DNA of 64,000 bases, taken from CBDIBC01 sp965276635 (GTDB lineage: Bacteria > Actinomycetota > Acidimicrobiia > Acidimicrobiales > Palsa-688). Shown piece after piece: positions 27,348-36,436 of this stretch. The translations under genes and the position numbers were made by a program. Position 1 is the stretch's first letter. Every line of letters begins with the position of its first letter. Under the pieces are notes generated by a model. The model saw only the letters and a program-made list of their open reading frames with translations. It was not told where the DNA came from and made no database searches. The stretch is from positions 1,240,001-1,304,000 of the forward strand of contig CBDIBC010000005.1 of NCBI GenBank assembly GCA_965276635.1. The letters run 5' to 3'.

Positions 27348-28062
27348 ATGGCCCCTACACCCCTCTACGTCGTCGATGCGTTCACCGCCGGTGGGCGCCG
27401 AGATGAACCTGTCGGAGACGGCCTTTCTGGTCCCCGACGGCGACGGGTGGGGGCTGCGATGGTTCACGCCCACCGCCGAGGTCGACCTCTGCGGGCACGC
27501 CACCTTGGCCTCGGCGCACATCCTGTGGGAGACCGGCCGGGCCACGGGCCCGCTGCGCTTCGGGACCCGGAGCGGTGAGCTGCGCGCCGAGCCCGACGGC
27601 GACCGCATTCGCCTAGACTTCCCGGCTCAGCCCGTGACGGAGCTGGAACCGCCGGTCGGGCTGATCGCCGCGTTGGGCGTGGACCCGGTGTGGGTCGGCG
27701 GGAACTCGGCCAAGTACCTGGTCGAGCTGGCCGATCCTGCGGCGGTGCGTGCCGTACAGCCCGACCACGCCGTCCTGGCCGGCCTGGCGAACGACGGTGT
27801 CATCGTGACCGCCGCCGGCGGCGACGGCAGTGACTTCGTGTCCCGCTTCTTCGCCGCCCCCGTGGGCATCGACGAGGACCCCGTCACCGGCTCCGCCCAC
27901 TGTGCCCTGGGGCCGTACTGGGCGGCGCGGCTGGGACGCACCACGCGGCGCGCCCACCAGGTCTCCGCCCGGGGCGGATGGCTCGACGTCGAGGTGGGCG
28001 CCGACCGAGTGACGATCGCCGGCCGAGCCGTCACCGTCCTGGCGGGCGAGCTGCGCGTCTGA
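27348..28062 (+). pseudogene. PhzF-family isomerase with internal deletion
   Basis: ATG 27348 starts PLYVVDAFTAG, the normal PhzF N-terminus, but at about 27391 the sequence jumps out of frame to AEMNLSETAFLVPDGDG. In intact relatives about 25 residues (the GNPAAVC strand and following helix) lie between. The rest is well kept: LRWFTPTAEVDLCGHATLA, VWVGGNSAKYLVEL, DFVSRFFAAPVGIDEDPVTG and SAHCALGPYWA. The catalytic Glu in NLSETAF remains. Translation from GTG 27391 or ATG 27403 could give a shortened protein, but folding is doubtful. Confidence 0.75.
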
Positions 28063-28085
28063 CGGCCGACGGAGGGCGCACGCCG

Positions 28086-28138
28086 TGAATTGTGTTCGAT
28101 TTGGGGTCGATTTCCCACCCCAAATCGAACACAATTCA
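28086..28138. repeat. Perfect 21-bp inverted repeat with 11-base loop
   Basis: The left arm (28086-28106, starting TGAATTGTGTTCG and ending TTTGGGG) is exactly complementary to the right arm (28118-28138). The structure is AT-rich against a 70% GC background and lies between the PhzF remnant and a small gene. It lacks a T-run, so a simple terminator is less likely than a REP-like or MITE-like element. Confidence 0.8.
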
Positions 28139-28199
28139 ATGGCGAGGGGTAGAAGCGATTGGCCGGCCCTGCTCGACGCGTAGCATCATCGGCCGCACC

Positions 28200-28481
28200 A
28201 TGGCCGACGTGTTGACGCCCCAGGTAGTAGCCACCCGCGCTTCCGAGCTGGCCGGCGCGGCCGACCGCGCCGGGGCCGCCGCCGAGCTGGTCACGCTCGT
28301 CGGGCGCGACCGCGCCGTCCTGGAGGCGGCACGGGACCAGATCGCCACCCGCCTACACGTCAACGTCGCCGACTTCGCGGCCACCAAGACGTTGACGCTG
28401 CTCAACCGGGCCCTGTCCACGTACGGCTGGACCGACCCGTTCGACTGGAAGGAACGCTGGGGCCGGGGCCGCAAGCCCTGA
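28200..28481 (+). CDS. Small hypothetical alpha-helical protein
   Basis: A 93-residue soluble protein from ATG 28200. It is mostly helical: TRASELAGAADRAGAAAELV, RDRAVLEAARDQIATRLHVN and ATKTLTLLNRALSTYGWTD, and ends WKERWGRGRKP. Codon use is typical of the chromosome. I do not recognise a family; the neighbours give no clue. Confidence 0.6.
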   Translation: MADVLTPQVVATRASELAGAADRAGAAAELVTLVGRDRAVLEAARDQIATRLHVNVADFAATKTLTLLNRALSTYGWTDPFDWKERWGRGRKP

Positions 28482-28554
28482 CGACCCCAGCAAGCCTGCC
28501 TGACCCCCGGCCGCACCCACCCAGCCGCACACCACCCAGCCGCACACCACCCGG

Positions 28555-30436
28555 CTAGTACCCCGCCGGCAACCCGCGCAGGAACTTGGCGGCGAGCGGG
28601 GCGGCAACCGTGCCACCGATGCCGCCGCCCTCTACGAACACGGCCAAGGCCACGTCACCGCGATATCCGATGAACCAGGCGTGGGTGGGCGGGTTCGGGC
28701 CGCGGCCAAACTCGGCGGTGCCCGTCTTGCCAAAGGTGCCGGCGGGCAGCCCGGCGCCGGACGCGGTGCCGGAGGTGACGACCGCCGCCATCATGGCCCG
28801 GAGGGACGCCAGCACCGCCGCCGGCAGCGCCCGGCGTGGGGATCGAGTCGTCGGGAGCGCCGGCCACCAGACGAGGCAGGTGCAGGAAGCCGGAGTCGGC
28901 GGTGGCGGCCACGGTGGCCATGGCCAGGGGCGAAACGGTGGTCTGGCCCTGGCCGATGGCGCTGGCGGCCAGGTCGACCGGCGTGGCCGGTGCAGGCACC
29001 CGACCGCCGGACGCGGGCAACCCCATGCGGACGGTCGCTCCCAGGCCGTAGGCGGACCCGACCTGGGTGAGGACGTTGCCGTCATGGACGGTCGAGGTGG
29101 CCAGGCTGATGAAGGCGGTGTTGCACGAGGCGGCGAAGGCCTGGAGGAGGTCGAGGTTGGTCAGGCGCTCGCTCTCGAAGTTCTTGAAGGTGCGGCCCCC
29201 GACAGTGATGGTCGAGGGGCAAACGGTCGGGGTGGCGGTGGTGTCGCCGGCTTCGAGGAGCGCGGTGGCGGTGATGACCTTGAACGTGGATCCGGGCGGG
29301 ACGGAGCCGTCGAGGGCCAGGTCGAAGGCGGTCGCCGTGGGCCGGCTCACCGATGCCAGGATCTGGCCGGTGGACGCCCTGACGGCCACCAGCGCGGCGG
29401 GAAGGGCCTCACCGTCGAGGGCGGACTCGGCGGCGGTCTGCACCGCGGGGTCGATGCCGGTCCGCACGGGGGCGCCGGTCTTGGCGGGGGTGGACGCCAG
29501 GGTGGCCACGGTGGCGCCCTTGCCGTCGACGATCGTGACCGCGGCGGCGGGGGTCCCGGCCAGCTGTCGTTCGTCGGTTGCCTCCAGTCCGCCCTGGCCG
29601 ACGGTGGACGTGGCCGTGTAGGGAGCGCCGAGCGCCTTCAGCTGCTCGCCGGTGATGGGTCCGACGCGGCCGACGACGTGGGCGGCCAGGTCAGAGGTGA
29701 TGGTCGACGCCACGCCCTGGGTCTCGAAGCTGGTGCCGGGGAGCGGGTAGATGATGGGTTTCAGTTGGCTGTAGACCGCTTGGGAGATGGTGGCGACCGG
29801 CTCGAAGAAGGTGGGGTGGGCCTGAGCCGCCGTCACCGCCTGGCTGACCGCGGGGGCGCTGACGCCGGCCGTTGCCAATGCCGCGGTTAAGGCGCTGGTG
29901 AGGCTGGCGGCGTCGGTGATGCGGGAGCCGACCAGCCCGACGACCACGCCGGCGGGGGTCAGCGACGCGCCGTTGGCACCCAAGACGGGCGCCCGGGCCG
30001 GCCAGGTCTGGGTGACTCGGAAGCGGTCGCCGGCGCTGAGCTGGTCGGCGATGGCGTGCGGCGACCAGGCCACCAGCCAGTGGCCGCCCCGGCGGACGAG
30101 GGCGACGGTGGCATGGAGGGTGACCGGCCCGAACGGCGTGGTGGTCAGGGCAGCGGTGACGGGAGCCGTGACGCTGGAGCCATGGCTGACGATGGGTCCG
30201 GCTTGGTATGCGGCGTGGACGATGCCGAGGTCGGCGGCTGCAGCGGCGTAGGTCGGGGCAAAGGTCGCGGGTGGGTCGGCGACCAGTGCGGCCATGGATC
30301 GGTAGTCGGCGCGGCTCCACGCCGAGAGGTACGGCCGCACCGTGGCCGATGGCGTCGGCCCCGAGCTGCCGCAGCCGCCCAGCCCGGCAGCCAGCAACGC
30401 CATCGCACTGCCAGCGCCGGCGATGGCCAGCCTCAC
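28555..30436 (-). pseudogene. Penicillin-binding protein (NTF2-MecA_N plus transpeptidase), frameshifted
   Basis: From GTG 30436 the protein starts as a lipoprotein/membrane anchor (LLAAGLGGC), then an NTF2-like domain (VRPYLSAWSRADYRSMAALV), a PBP dimer/MecA-like domain (RAPVLGANGASLTPAGVVVG) and the transpeptidase with SVPPGSTFKVITATALLEAG (SxxK), FAASCNTAFISLA (SxN). At 28830-28842 the frame changes, and the other frame supplies ALPAAVLASLRAMMAAVVTS and the KTGTAEFG box. Motif order and length match PbpA-like class B enzymes that cross-link peptidoglycan. Either the gene is newly broken or the assembly is wrong at one site. Confidence 0.8.
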
Positions 30437-30467
30437 TCGTTGGTTCCGTCGCCGCACCGGCGACACG

Positions 30468-31508
30468 CTACGGCGCGCCGGGACCCTCCAATGCTGGCCT
30501 GACCGGACCCATGGCCCCCTCGAAGAGCGCCGGGCGGACGCCACGGCGGGCTATGTCGGCCAGGAAGGCATCGGGGTCGGCGACCAGCTCGGCCAGGCCG
30601 GCGACCCCGGGCGGACCGAGCGTCCCGTTGCCGATCCGCAGCGCCGTCACGGCCGCCACCGCACCGGCCGCCATCGCCGGGGCCGCTGATGCCCCGACGA
30701 CGGTGGTCTGCGCCACTCCCCTTTGCCAACCTCTGACCTCGACCCGCACGGCTCCCACCAGTCCTTCGGGGTGCGGGGGGCGCAGCATCGGCAGCCACGC
30801 CGTCATCCGGTCCCGGCGGGTGGCAGCCAGGCGGGCCGTGACCCGGCGGATCCCCGGGAAGGCCCCGACGAGCAGGAAGGGATCCGGGCGGGCAGCCCGG
30901 TAACAGTCGGCGCCGCCCGTGGGCTCGGGGAACCACACCAGCTCCCGGCCCGATCCGCCCGCCCGCCGCCGCCACGCCCCGTCCCAGTCCGACGCCAGCG
31001 CGGTCAGGGCGCCGTGGTGGCGGCGGGCGCAGGCCGGCCCTCCGGTGCCGGCGCTGGCCACGTGGATCTCCGCCACCTGGTCCATCGACGCCGCGGCCCA
31101 ACGAGCCAGGACGCAGCTCAGCCCGGGAGCCATGGCTGCGCCCACGGCCACGGTGAGGTCGCGCTCGCGCGCCTCGCTATCGAGGCTCAGGAGGCGCCTG
31201 ACCTGGTTCGGGTGGTCGCCGGTGACGACCACGTGGACGTGGCGTTGCAGCGCCGCCTGGACCCCCCGTCGCACGTCGAGGGGTGCGGTCACCACCACCA
31301 CGTCGACGTCGTCGACCACGTCGGCCATGTCGCCGACCCGGGTCTCGGCCGGCAACTGGTCTCCGTCGAAGGCCGGCGCCGATGTTCCGGGATGATGGAC
31401 CAGGATCACCTCGGCCCGGTCTGGGCCGTCCAACAGCTGGCGGGCGACGCGCGTCCCGACCGCGCCAACTCCGACCACGCCGACGCGCACGGGTCGGTCC
31501 GACTTCAT
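30468..31508 (-). CDS. NAD(P)-binding dehydrogenase-like protein (Rossmann fold)
   Basis: A 346-residue protein from ATG 31508. VRVGVVGVGAVGTRVARQLL is the dinucleotide-binding loop; DVDVVVVTAPLDVRRGVQAA and HVHVVVTGDHPNQVRRLLSL follow as in saccharopine/homoserine dehydrogenase-like proteins. AMAPGLSCVLARW and the later GVAQTTVVGASAAPAMAAGA look like a C-terminal substrate domain. The reaction cannot be named. Its start overlaps the end of the small membrane protein gene (ATGA), and the penicillin-binding protein gene follows 31 bases downstream. Confidence 0.65.
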   Translation of the reverse strand: MKSDRPVRVGVVGVGAVGTRVARQLLDGPDRAEVILVHHPGTSAPAFDGDQLPAETRVGDMADVVDDVDVVVVTAPLDVRRGVQAALQRHVHVVVTGDHPNQVRRLLSLDSEARERDLTVAVGAAMAPGLSCVLARWAAASMDQVAEIHVASAGTGGPACARRHHGALTALASDWDGAWRRRAGGSGRELVWFPEPTGGADCYRAARPDPFLLVGAFPGIRRVTARLAATRRDRMTAWLPMLRPPHPEGLVGAVRVEVRGWQRGVAQTTVVGASAAPAMAAGAVAAVTALRIGNGTLGPPGVAGLAELVADPDAFLADIARRGVRPALFEGAMGPVRPALEGPGAP

Positions 31509-31780
31509 CCGTCCCCGGGTGCCCGACCGGCCGCGTCCCCCTCCGCGGCCAGCTCCTCCCCGGTCAGCTCCCTCCAGCCGCCCTGGCGGGGCGGCGTACC
31601 ACCACTGCCTCGCAGCCAAACGATGGCCATGACCCCGCCCGTGACCCCGAGTGCGAGCAGAGCCCTGCGCAACGTCCTCACCGACCGAGCGTACCCGTCG
31701 GCGTTCCTCCGAGCCCGGAGATCTCTGCTCAAGTCGCGGCGCCCGTCGGCCGATACAGCAGATGCGAGCGTGGGAGTCAT
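31505..31780 (-). CDS. Small single-span membrane protein
   Basis: A 91-residue protein with a hydrophilic, Arg-rich N-terminus, one transmembrane segment (ALLALGVTGGVMAIVWL) and an acidic Gly-rich C-terminus (ELTGEELAAEGDAAGRAPGD). Its stop overlaps the dehydrogenase start by four bases, so translation is probably coupled. No family recognised. Confidence 0.55.
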   Translation of the reverse strand: MTPTLASAVSADGRRDLSRDLRARRNADGYARSVRTLRRALLALGVTGGVMAIVWLRGSGGTPPRQGGWRELTGEELAAEGDAAGRAPGDG

Positions 31781-31867
31781 TCCTCGCCCCGCGGAGAGGC
31801 CGATCCCCCCATCGGCCTCTCCGACGCGTCGGTCGGCAGCCGTCGAGCAGGCAGTACATTCCCTGCG

Positions 31868-33634
31868 ATGGCCACAGGGGGAGCTGGCAGTGAGGGCGCG
31901 TGGGCCGGCGCCGACCCGGACGGTTCGCTGCGGGCGCTACGGGATCGGGCCGTCGTCGCCACCGGCCTGGCGTTCACCCTGACCGACTCTCGCCGCCAGG
32001 ACAACCCGTTGGTCTGGGTGAACCCGGCCTTCACGCAGGTGACCGGCTACCCCTCGGAGGAGGTGCTGGGCCGGAACTGCCGCTTCCTGCAAGGAGAGGC
32101 CACCGATCCCGCTGCGTCCGCCCAACTGCGCGCCGCCATCGAGGAGGAGCGCTCGGCCACGGTCACCCTCCTGAACTACCGGAAGGACGGGTCGTCGTTC
32201 TGGAACCAGCTGTCGATCAGTCCCGTGTTCGACAGCGACAGGGACGGCGACCTGGCCGGCTTCGTCGGCATCCAATCGGACGTGACCGAGCAGGTGCGCG
32301 TCGACCACGAACGCCAGCGTGCCCTGGAAGCGGAGCGCTCGGCGCGCATCGAGACCGAGCAGGCCCAGGGTCGCCTGCGGCTGCTCGCCGAGGCGAGCAG
32401 CGGACTGGCATCGACGTTGGACGTGGCCGAGGCCCTGGAGCGGCTGGCCGACGTCGTGGTCCCGAACCTGGCCGACTGGGTCCTCATCGACCTGGTCGAC
32501 GACCAGGGCGACTACCAGGCCGTCGTCACCCGGCACCGGACCGGCCAGGAGCGCCTCCTCCGCCAGCTGCACCAGCTGCAGCCCCACCCGTCGTCGGCGC
32601 ACTCGGCGGTGCACCGGGTGGTCACTGGTGTCGAGCCGCTGCTCTACGAGGACGTCGAGGCCGATCCGCCCCCGAGCATGCGGGTGTCGGCCGAGCTCGC
32701 CCAGGTGGTGCGCGAGCTGGGCACCCGCTCGCTCATGGCCGTGCCGCTCCTGGCCCGCCGCCGTCATGTGCTGGGCGCCCTGATCATGGCGACGGGCCCG
32801 ACCGGTCGCCGGTACACGCCGATAGACCTCGACGTGGCGGCCGACCTCGGCCGGCGGGCGGGCATGACGGTGGAGAACGCTCGGCTCTACGAGCAGGAGC
32901 ACCGCGTCGCCGAAACCCTCCAACGAAGCCTGTTGCCGAACATCCCCGTCCTCGACGGCATCGACGCGGCCGCCGCCTACCTGCCGAGCAACTCGGCCGC
33001 CGACGTCGGCGGAGACTTCTATGACATCCTGCCCCTGCCCGACGGCGCCATCGGCATCGCCGTCGGCGACGTGGTCGGCCACGACCTGGTTGCCGCCGCC
33101 GCCATGGGCCACCTTCGGGGCCTGCTGCGGGCGTGCGCCTGGGAGGACGCATCGGAGGCCGGCGCGGGCGATCCGGCCATCGTCTTGAACCGGGTCGACG
33201 GGCTGATGGAGGGCCTGCACGTGGCCCCGTTGGCCACCCTCTTCTTCGGGCGCCTCCTCCGGCCCCGCACCGACGGCGGCCAGTGGGCGCTGTCGCATGC
33301 CAATGCCGGGCACCCGGCGCCGCTGGTCCGCTGGCCCGACGGGCGCGTGGAGCGGCTCAGCGGGGGCACCGGCACGCTCCTCGGCGTGGGCCACGACCCC
33401 GACCGCCGCAGCGCACACGTGCCCCTGCAGCCGGGCGCCACGTTGGTGGCCTACACCGACGGGCTGGTCGAGCGGCGCGGCGGTGACACCGAGGCCAACA
33501 CCGATCGGATCGCGGCCGTGCTGGCCGAGGGACCACCCACGCCCTGCGCCGACCTGGTCGAGCGGCTGGTGGCGACCATCGGGCCGGACCGCGAGGACGA
33601 CATCGCGGTCGTCGCCGTCCACATCCACCCCTGA
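31868..33634 (+). CDS. LOV-GAF-PP2C blue-light-regulated serine phosphatase
   Basis: A 588-residue cytoplasmic signalling protein. Residues 30-140 are a LOV domain: DNPLVWVNPAFTQVTGYPSE, then GRNCRFLQGEATD with the photoactive Cys at residue 71, LLNYRKDGSSFWNQLSISP and GIQSDVTEQ with the conserved Gln. A helical linker leads to a GAF domain (about 175-345) and a SpoIIE/PP2C phosphatase (about 375-588) with SAADVGGDFYDILPLPDG, VGDVVGHDLVAAA and REDDIAVVAVH as metal-binding Asp motifs. FMN adduct formation in blue light should control dephosphorylation of an anti-sigma antagonist, as in RsbU/RsbP systems; the partner is not in the window. Confidence 0.9.
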   Translation: MATGGAGSEGAWAGADPDGSLRALRDRAVVATGLAFTLTDSRRQDNPLVWVNPAFTQVTGYPSEEVLGRNCRFLQGEATDPAASAQLRAAIEEERSATVTLLNYRKDGSSFWNQLSISPVFDSDRDGDLAGFVGIQSDVTEQVRVDHERQRALEAERSARIETEQAQGRLRLLAEASSGLASTLDVAEALERLADVVVPNLADWVLIDLVDDQGDYQAVVTRHRTGQERLLRQLHQLQPHPSSAHSAVHRVVTGVEPLLYEDVEADPPPSMRVSAELAQVVRELGTRSLMAVPLLARRRHVLGALIMATGPTGRRYTPIDLDVAADLGRRAGMTVENARLYEQEHRVAETLQRSLLPNIPVLDGIDAAAAYLPSNSAADVGGDFYDILPLPDGAIGIAVGDVVGHDLVAAAAMGHLRGLLRACAWEDASEAGAGDPAIVLNRVDGLMEGLHVAPLATLFFGRLLRPRTDGGQWALSHANAGHPAPLVRWPDGRVERLSGGTGTLLGVGHDPDRRSAHVPLQPGATLVAYTDGLVERRGGDTEANTDRIAAVLAEGPPTPCADLVERLVATIGPDREDDIAVVAVHIHP

Positions 33635-33699
33635 GTGATCGTGAGAGAACTACGTGCGCGCCCAGCACCAGGCGGTCCCATGTCGCTTAGCATCGCGGC

Positions 33700-34098
33700 A
33701 TGTTCGTCATGGCCAAAGAGCACGGCGACTCGGGCGACCCGCCCCCGACCCTGGCTCGGCGCGTCCTCGGCTTCTCCCGAGCCGCGTTCGGCGCTGGACT
33801 GATCGTGGCCCCCGGGCCGCTCGCCACCATGTGGTTCGGTGTCGATCCCGGGCCGATCGGCCGAGCAGCGATGCGCGGCCTGGGCGGTCGGGACCTGGTC
33901 ATCGGCCTCGGCATAGGCCTCGCCCCCGCGTCAGAAGCCGGTCGGTGGCTGCAGTACAGCATGATCGCCGACGTCGCCGACGCGGTAGCGGTGGTGGGCG
34001 CCCGCCGTCACGTCCCTTCGCGGAACGTGCTCACGGTCGGGCTCGGCGCGCTCGGTTATGCCGCGGCGGCGTTGGCCCTCGACCGCGCCGCCGGCTGA
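33700..34098 (+). CDS. Small membrane protein, four hydrophobic segments
   Basis: A 132-residue protein; ATG 33700 and ATG 33709 are both possible. Segments RVLGFSRAAFGAGLIVAPGP, RDLVIGLGIGLAPA, MIADVADAVAVVGA and NVLTVGLGALGYAAAALALD are hydrophobic and Gly/Ala-rich. It resembles DUF4267-like actinobacterial membrane proteins, but the match is not strong. Nine bases separate it from the following peptidase gene, so they are probably co-transcribed. Confidence 0.6.
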   Translation: MFVMAKEHGDSGDPPPTLARRVLGFSRAAFGAGLIVAPGPLATMWFGVDPGPIGRAAMRGLGGRDLVIGLGIGLAPASEAGRWLQYSMIADVADAVAVVGARRHVPSRNVLTVGLGALGYAAAALALDRAAG

Positions 34099-34106
34099 CC
34101 GCGACG

Positions 34107-35207
34107 GTGGCCGTTCCCGGCCCGCACAACGATCTCAGCGACGTGGCCGGGGTCCGCGTCGGCCAGCACCAACGGGCCGGTCGGGGCTGGCTCACCGGCA
34201 CGACCGTGGTGCTTCCCCCGACAGGCACGACTGGCGGGGTCGATGTGCGGGGCGGCGGGCCGGCCTCGCGTGAGACGCCTGCGCTCGATCCGACGACCTT
34301 GGTGTCGACCGTCGATGCCGTGTGCCTCTCCGGGGGCAGCGCCTTCGGCCTGGCCGCGGCGAACGGCGTCGCCGACGAGCTAGGCCGCCGCCATGTCGGG
34401 TTCCGGGTGGGACCCGAACCCCATCAGGTGGTGCCCATCGTCCCCGGCGCCGCCCTCTTCGACCTGGGCGCCGGCGGACGCTGGGAGCACCGCCCCGACG
34501 CGTCCTTCGGCACCGCCGCGCTGCGGCGGGCCGGACGAGGCCGGGTGCGCCAGGGCTCGGTGGGCGCCGGCACCGGGGCGCACGCCGGGCTGCTCAAGGG
34601 CGGCATCGGCTCGGCCAGCGTAATCCTCGACTCGGGCGTGGTGATAGCGGCGCTGGTCGCCCTGAACTCGAGCGGGGACGTCTTCGATCCCGCCACCGGC
34701 GAGCTGTACGGCGCCCGCCTCGGCCTGGTGGGCGAGTTCGCCCACCTGCGCCGGCCCCGCCAGGGCGAGGTCCGGGCGGCCGCACTCGCGGCCGTCGCGG
34801 CGGCCGCCGAGCGACGAGCGACGAGCCGACCGGCTCCTGCGACCGTTGCCGCCGGGCCCGTCAACACCGCCCTGGTGGTGATCGTGACCGACGCGACGTT
34901 GACGGTGCCTGAGTGCGCCCGGGTGGCTTCGGCCGGCCACGACGGCCTGGCTCGCGGTATCCGGCCCGCCCATGCCATGACCGACGGCGACATGGCCTTC
35001 GCCCTGGCCACCGGGGCCACCCCCCTTCCCGTCGACCCCAAGCCCGGGCCGTTCGGAATTCAGAGCGCCCGGCCCCTCCAGGTGAACGTCCTGATGGCGG
35101 CGGCCGCCGACGCCGTCACCCGCTCGGTCGTCCACGCCGCGCTGGCCGCGACCACCGCCGGAGGGATGCTCTCCTACCGGGATCGCTTCCCCTCGGCCTG
35201 GCGCTGA
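34107..35207 (+). CDS. P1 (S58) family peptidase, DmpA-like
   Basis: A 366-residue N-terminal-nucleophile hydrolase starting at GTG 34107. PGPHNDLSDVAGVRVGQHQR is the family N-terminus; TVDAVCLSGGSAFGLAAANG is the signature of the alpha chain; VGAGTGAHAGLLKGGIGSAS is a conserved Gly-rich loop. Autocleavage should take place before the residue pair in AGPVNTALVVIVTDA, freeing a Thr nucleophile. Members are aminopeptidases with D- or beta-amino acid specificity; the specific substrate is unknown. Probably cytoplasmic, no signal peptide. Confidence 0.88.
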   Translation: MAVPGPHNDLSDVAGVRVGQHQRAGRGWLTGTTVVLPPTGTTGGVDVRGGGPASRETPALDPTTLVSTVDAVCLSGGSAFGLAAANGVADELGRRHVGFRVGPEPHQVVPIVPGAALFDLGAGGRWEHRPDASFGTAALRRAGRGRVRQGSVGAGTGAHAGLLKGGIGSASVILDSGVVIAALVALNSSGDVFDPATGELYGARLGLVGEFAHLRRPRQGEVRAAALAAVAAAAERRATSRPAPATVAAGPVNTALVVIVTDATLTVPECARVASAGHDGLARGIRPAHAMTDGDMAFALATGATPLPVDPKPGPFGIQSARPLQVNVLMAAAADAVTRSVVHAALAATTAGGMLSYRDRFPSAWR

Positions 35208-35283
35208 CCGCCGACTGCGGACGTGGTGCGAGCTCGAGGCAGTGGAGTGGTGCGACCCGCACCGCACGAACCAGAGTGCCCGG

Positions 35284-36075
35284 ATGCCTGACGCTTCCTT
35301 CGTCACGTCGATGACCGAGCTGCTCGACCTCGAGGTCGTCGACCGCGACCTGTACCGGGGCCGGAACGAACAGCCGTCCAGGCGGCCCCGGCTCTTCGGC
35401 GGTCAGGTGGCGGCCCAAGCGCTGCGTGCAGCCATGCTGACCGTCGACGGGGACCGCGCCGTCCACTCGCTGCACGGCTACTTCCTGCGACCGGGGCTGG
35501 GCGACTGGCCCATCATCTTCCGCGTGCACCGCGACCGCGACGGCCGCTCGTTCTCGGCGCGCCACGTGGAGGCCGTCCAGCACGGCGACGTGATCTTCAG
35601 CTGCTCGGCGTCGTTCCACGTCGCCGAGCACAGCGGCACATACGCCATCGACGCACCGGGCACCGTCACGCCGCCCGAGGAGACGCCGGACGGAACGGCG
35701 CACGCCGCCAACAACGTGTTCGAGATCCGCGAGCTCATCGACCGGACGGTGACCAACGCTCCCGGCACGATCTGGGCTCGCCTGCGAGCGCCCCTGCCCG
35801 ACGAGCCGGCGTTGCACGCGTGCGCCGTGGCCTACCTCTCCGACCTGGGCACCGGCTTCGCCGGTACCGACATTCCCGATATGTCCCGCGGTGGCCCCAG
35901 CATCGACCACGCCATCTGGTTCCACCATCCGCTGCACGCCGACGACTGGATCCTCATCCAGCTGTGGCCGCTCAAGGCCATCGGGGCACGCGGGTTGTAC
36001 ATGGGCGCCATGCGCGACCGGGCCGGAACCCTCGGCGCCCTGCTGACCCAGGAGATGCTGATGCGCCCGTCGTGA
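35284..36075 (+). CDS. tesB: Acyl-CoA thioesterase II (TesB family)
   Basis: A 263-residue double hot-dog protein from ATG 35284. Conserved TesB features: LFGGQVAAQALRAAMLTV, AVHSLHGYFLRPG, GRSFSARHVEAVQHGDVIF and the second-domain SIDHAIWFHHPLHADDWILI with the catalytic Asp, plus RGLYMGAMRDRAGTL near the end. It would hydrolyse medium- and long-chain acyl-CoA in the cytoplasm. The gene stands alone between the peptidase and a gene-free repeat region. Confidence 0.9.
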   Translation: MPDASFVTSMTELLDLEVVDRDLYRGRNEQPSRRPRLFGGQVAAQALRAAMLTVDGDRAVHSLHGYFLRPGLGDWPIIFRVHRDRDGRSFSARHVEAVQHGDVIFSCSASFHVAEHSGTYAIDAPGTVTPPEETPDGTAHAANNVFEIRELIDRTVTNAPGTIWARLRAPLPDEPALHACAVAYLSDLGTGFAGTDIPDMSRGGPSIDHAIWFHHPLHADDWILIQLWPLKAIGARGLYMGAMRDRAGTLGALLTQEMLMRPS

Positions 36076-36200
36076 TGGCCTCCATGACCCGCAGGACGAG
36101 GGCATGGAGGCCGCACACGATCACGTGGCCGGCGCCATCGGCGGGGTCGGCACCGTCGCTGCGGTCGACATCCATGCCCGCGTCGGCCACTACCCGCCCG
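36076..36200 (-). pseudogene. Possible TrkA-N (potassium channel) gene stub
   Basis: The minus strand reads DGAGHVIVCGLHALVLRVME in one frame, close to the opening of TrkA-type NAD-binding domains of potassium channels (HVIVCGLxxxGxxVxE). The frame is preceded by acidic linker-like residues and ends against the thioesterase gene, so only the first strand-helix remains. Codon bias supports former coding on this strand. The identification is tentative. Confidence 0.35.
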
Positions 36201-36237
36201 ATCCCGTCGTTCGGGCCGCTGACGGGATCATCGTCAC

Positions 36238-36371
36238 ATTCTGGGGTCAAGAAAGTAGCGCCAGTGATATTTTTTTGACCCCAGAATCGCCGATGCGGTC
36301 CGCCGACACCGGACCCGCCGACACCGGACCCGCCGGCACCGGACCCGCCGGCACCGGACTCCGGACTCCGG
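36238..36371. repeat. Second copy of the 52-bp palindrome, with 15-bp minisatellite
   Basis: ATTCTGGGGTCAAGAAA at 36238 pairs with TTTTTTGACCCCAGAAT at 36271-36287, with one mismatch, to form a strong hairpin. The 52 bases align without gaps to 2846-2897. Here too a GC-rich tandem array follows: about four and a half copies of CCGCCGACACCGGAC and close variants to 36371. It lies before the Nudix gene. Confidence 0.8.
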
Positions 36372-36436
36372 ACGGAGGACGAGCGGCTGGCGGGGCGCTC
36401 CCGCGGGAGCGGCGGCGGTCCACGGTACGGTGCGGC

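Noticed and set aside
28586..29890. A 434-residue plus-strand Gly-rich frame
   Set aside because: Antisense to the penicillin-binding protein; repetitive Gly/Asp/Arg translation without domain.
31505..31508. Frameshift between the small membrane protein and the dehydrogenase
   Set aside because: The ATGA stop-start overlap is a normal coupling of two separate genes.
31937..33628. A 563-residue minus-strand frame
   Set aside because: Exact antisense shadow of the LOV phosphatase; lacks hydrophobic-core periodicity.
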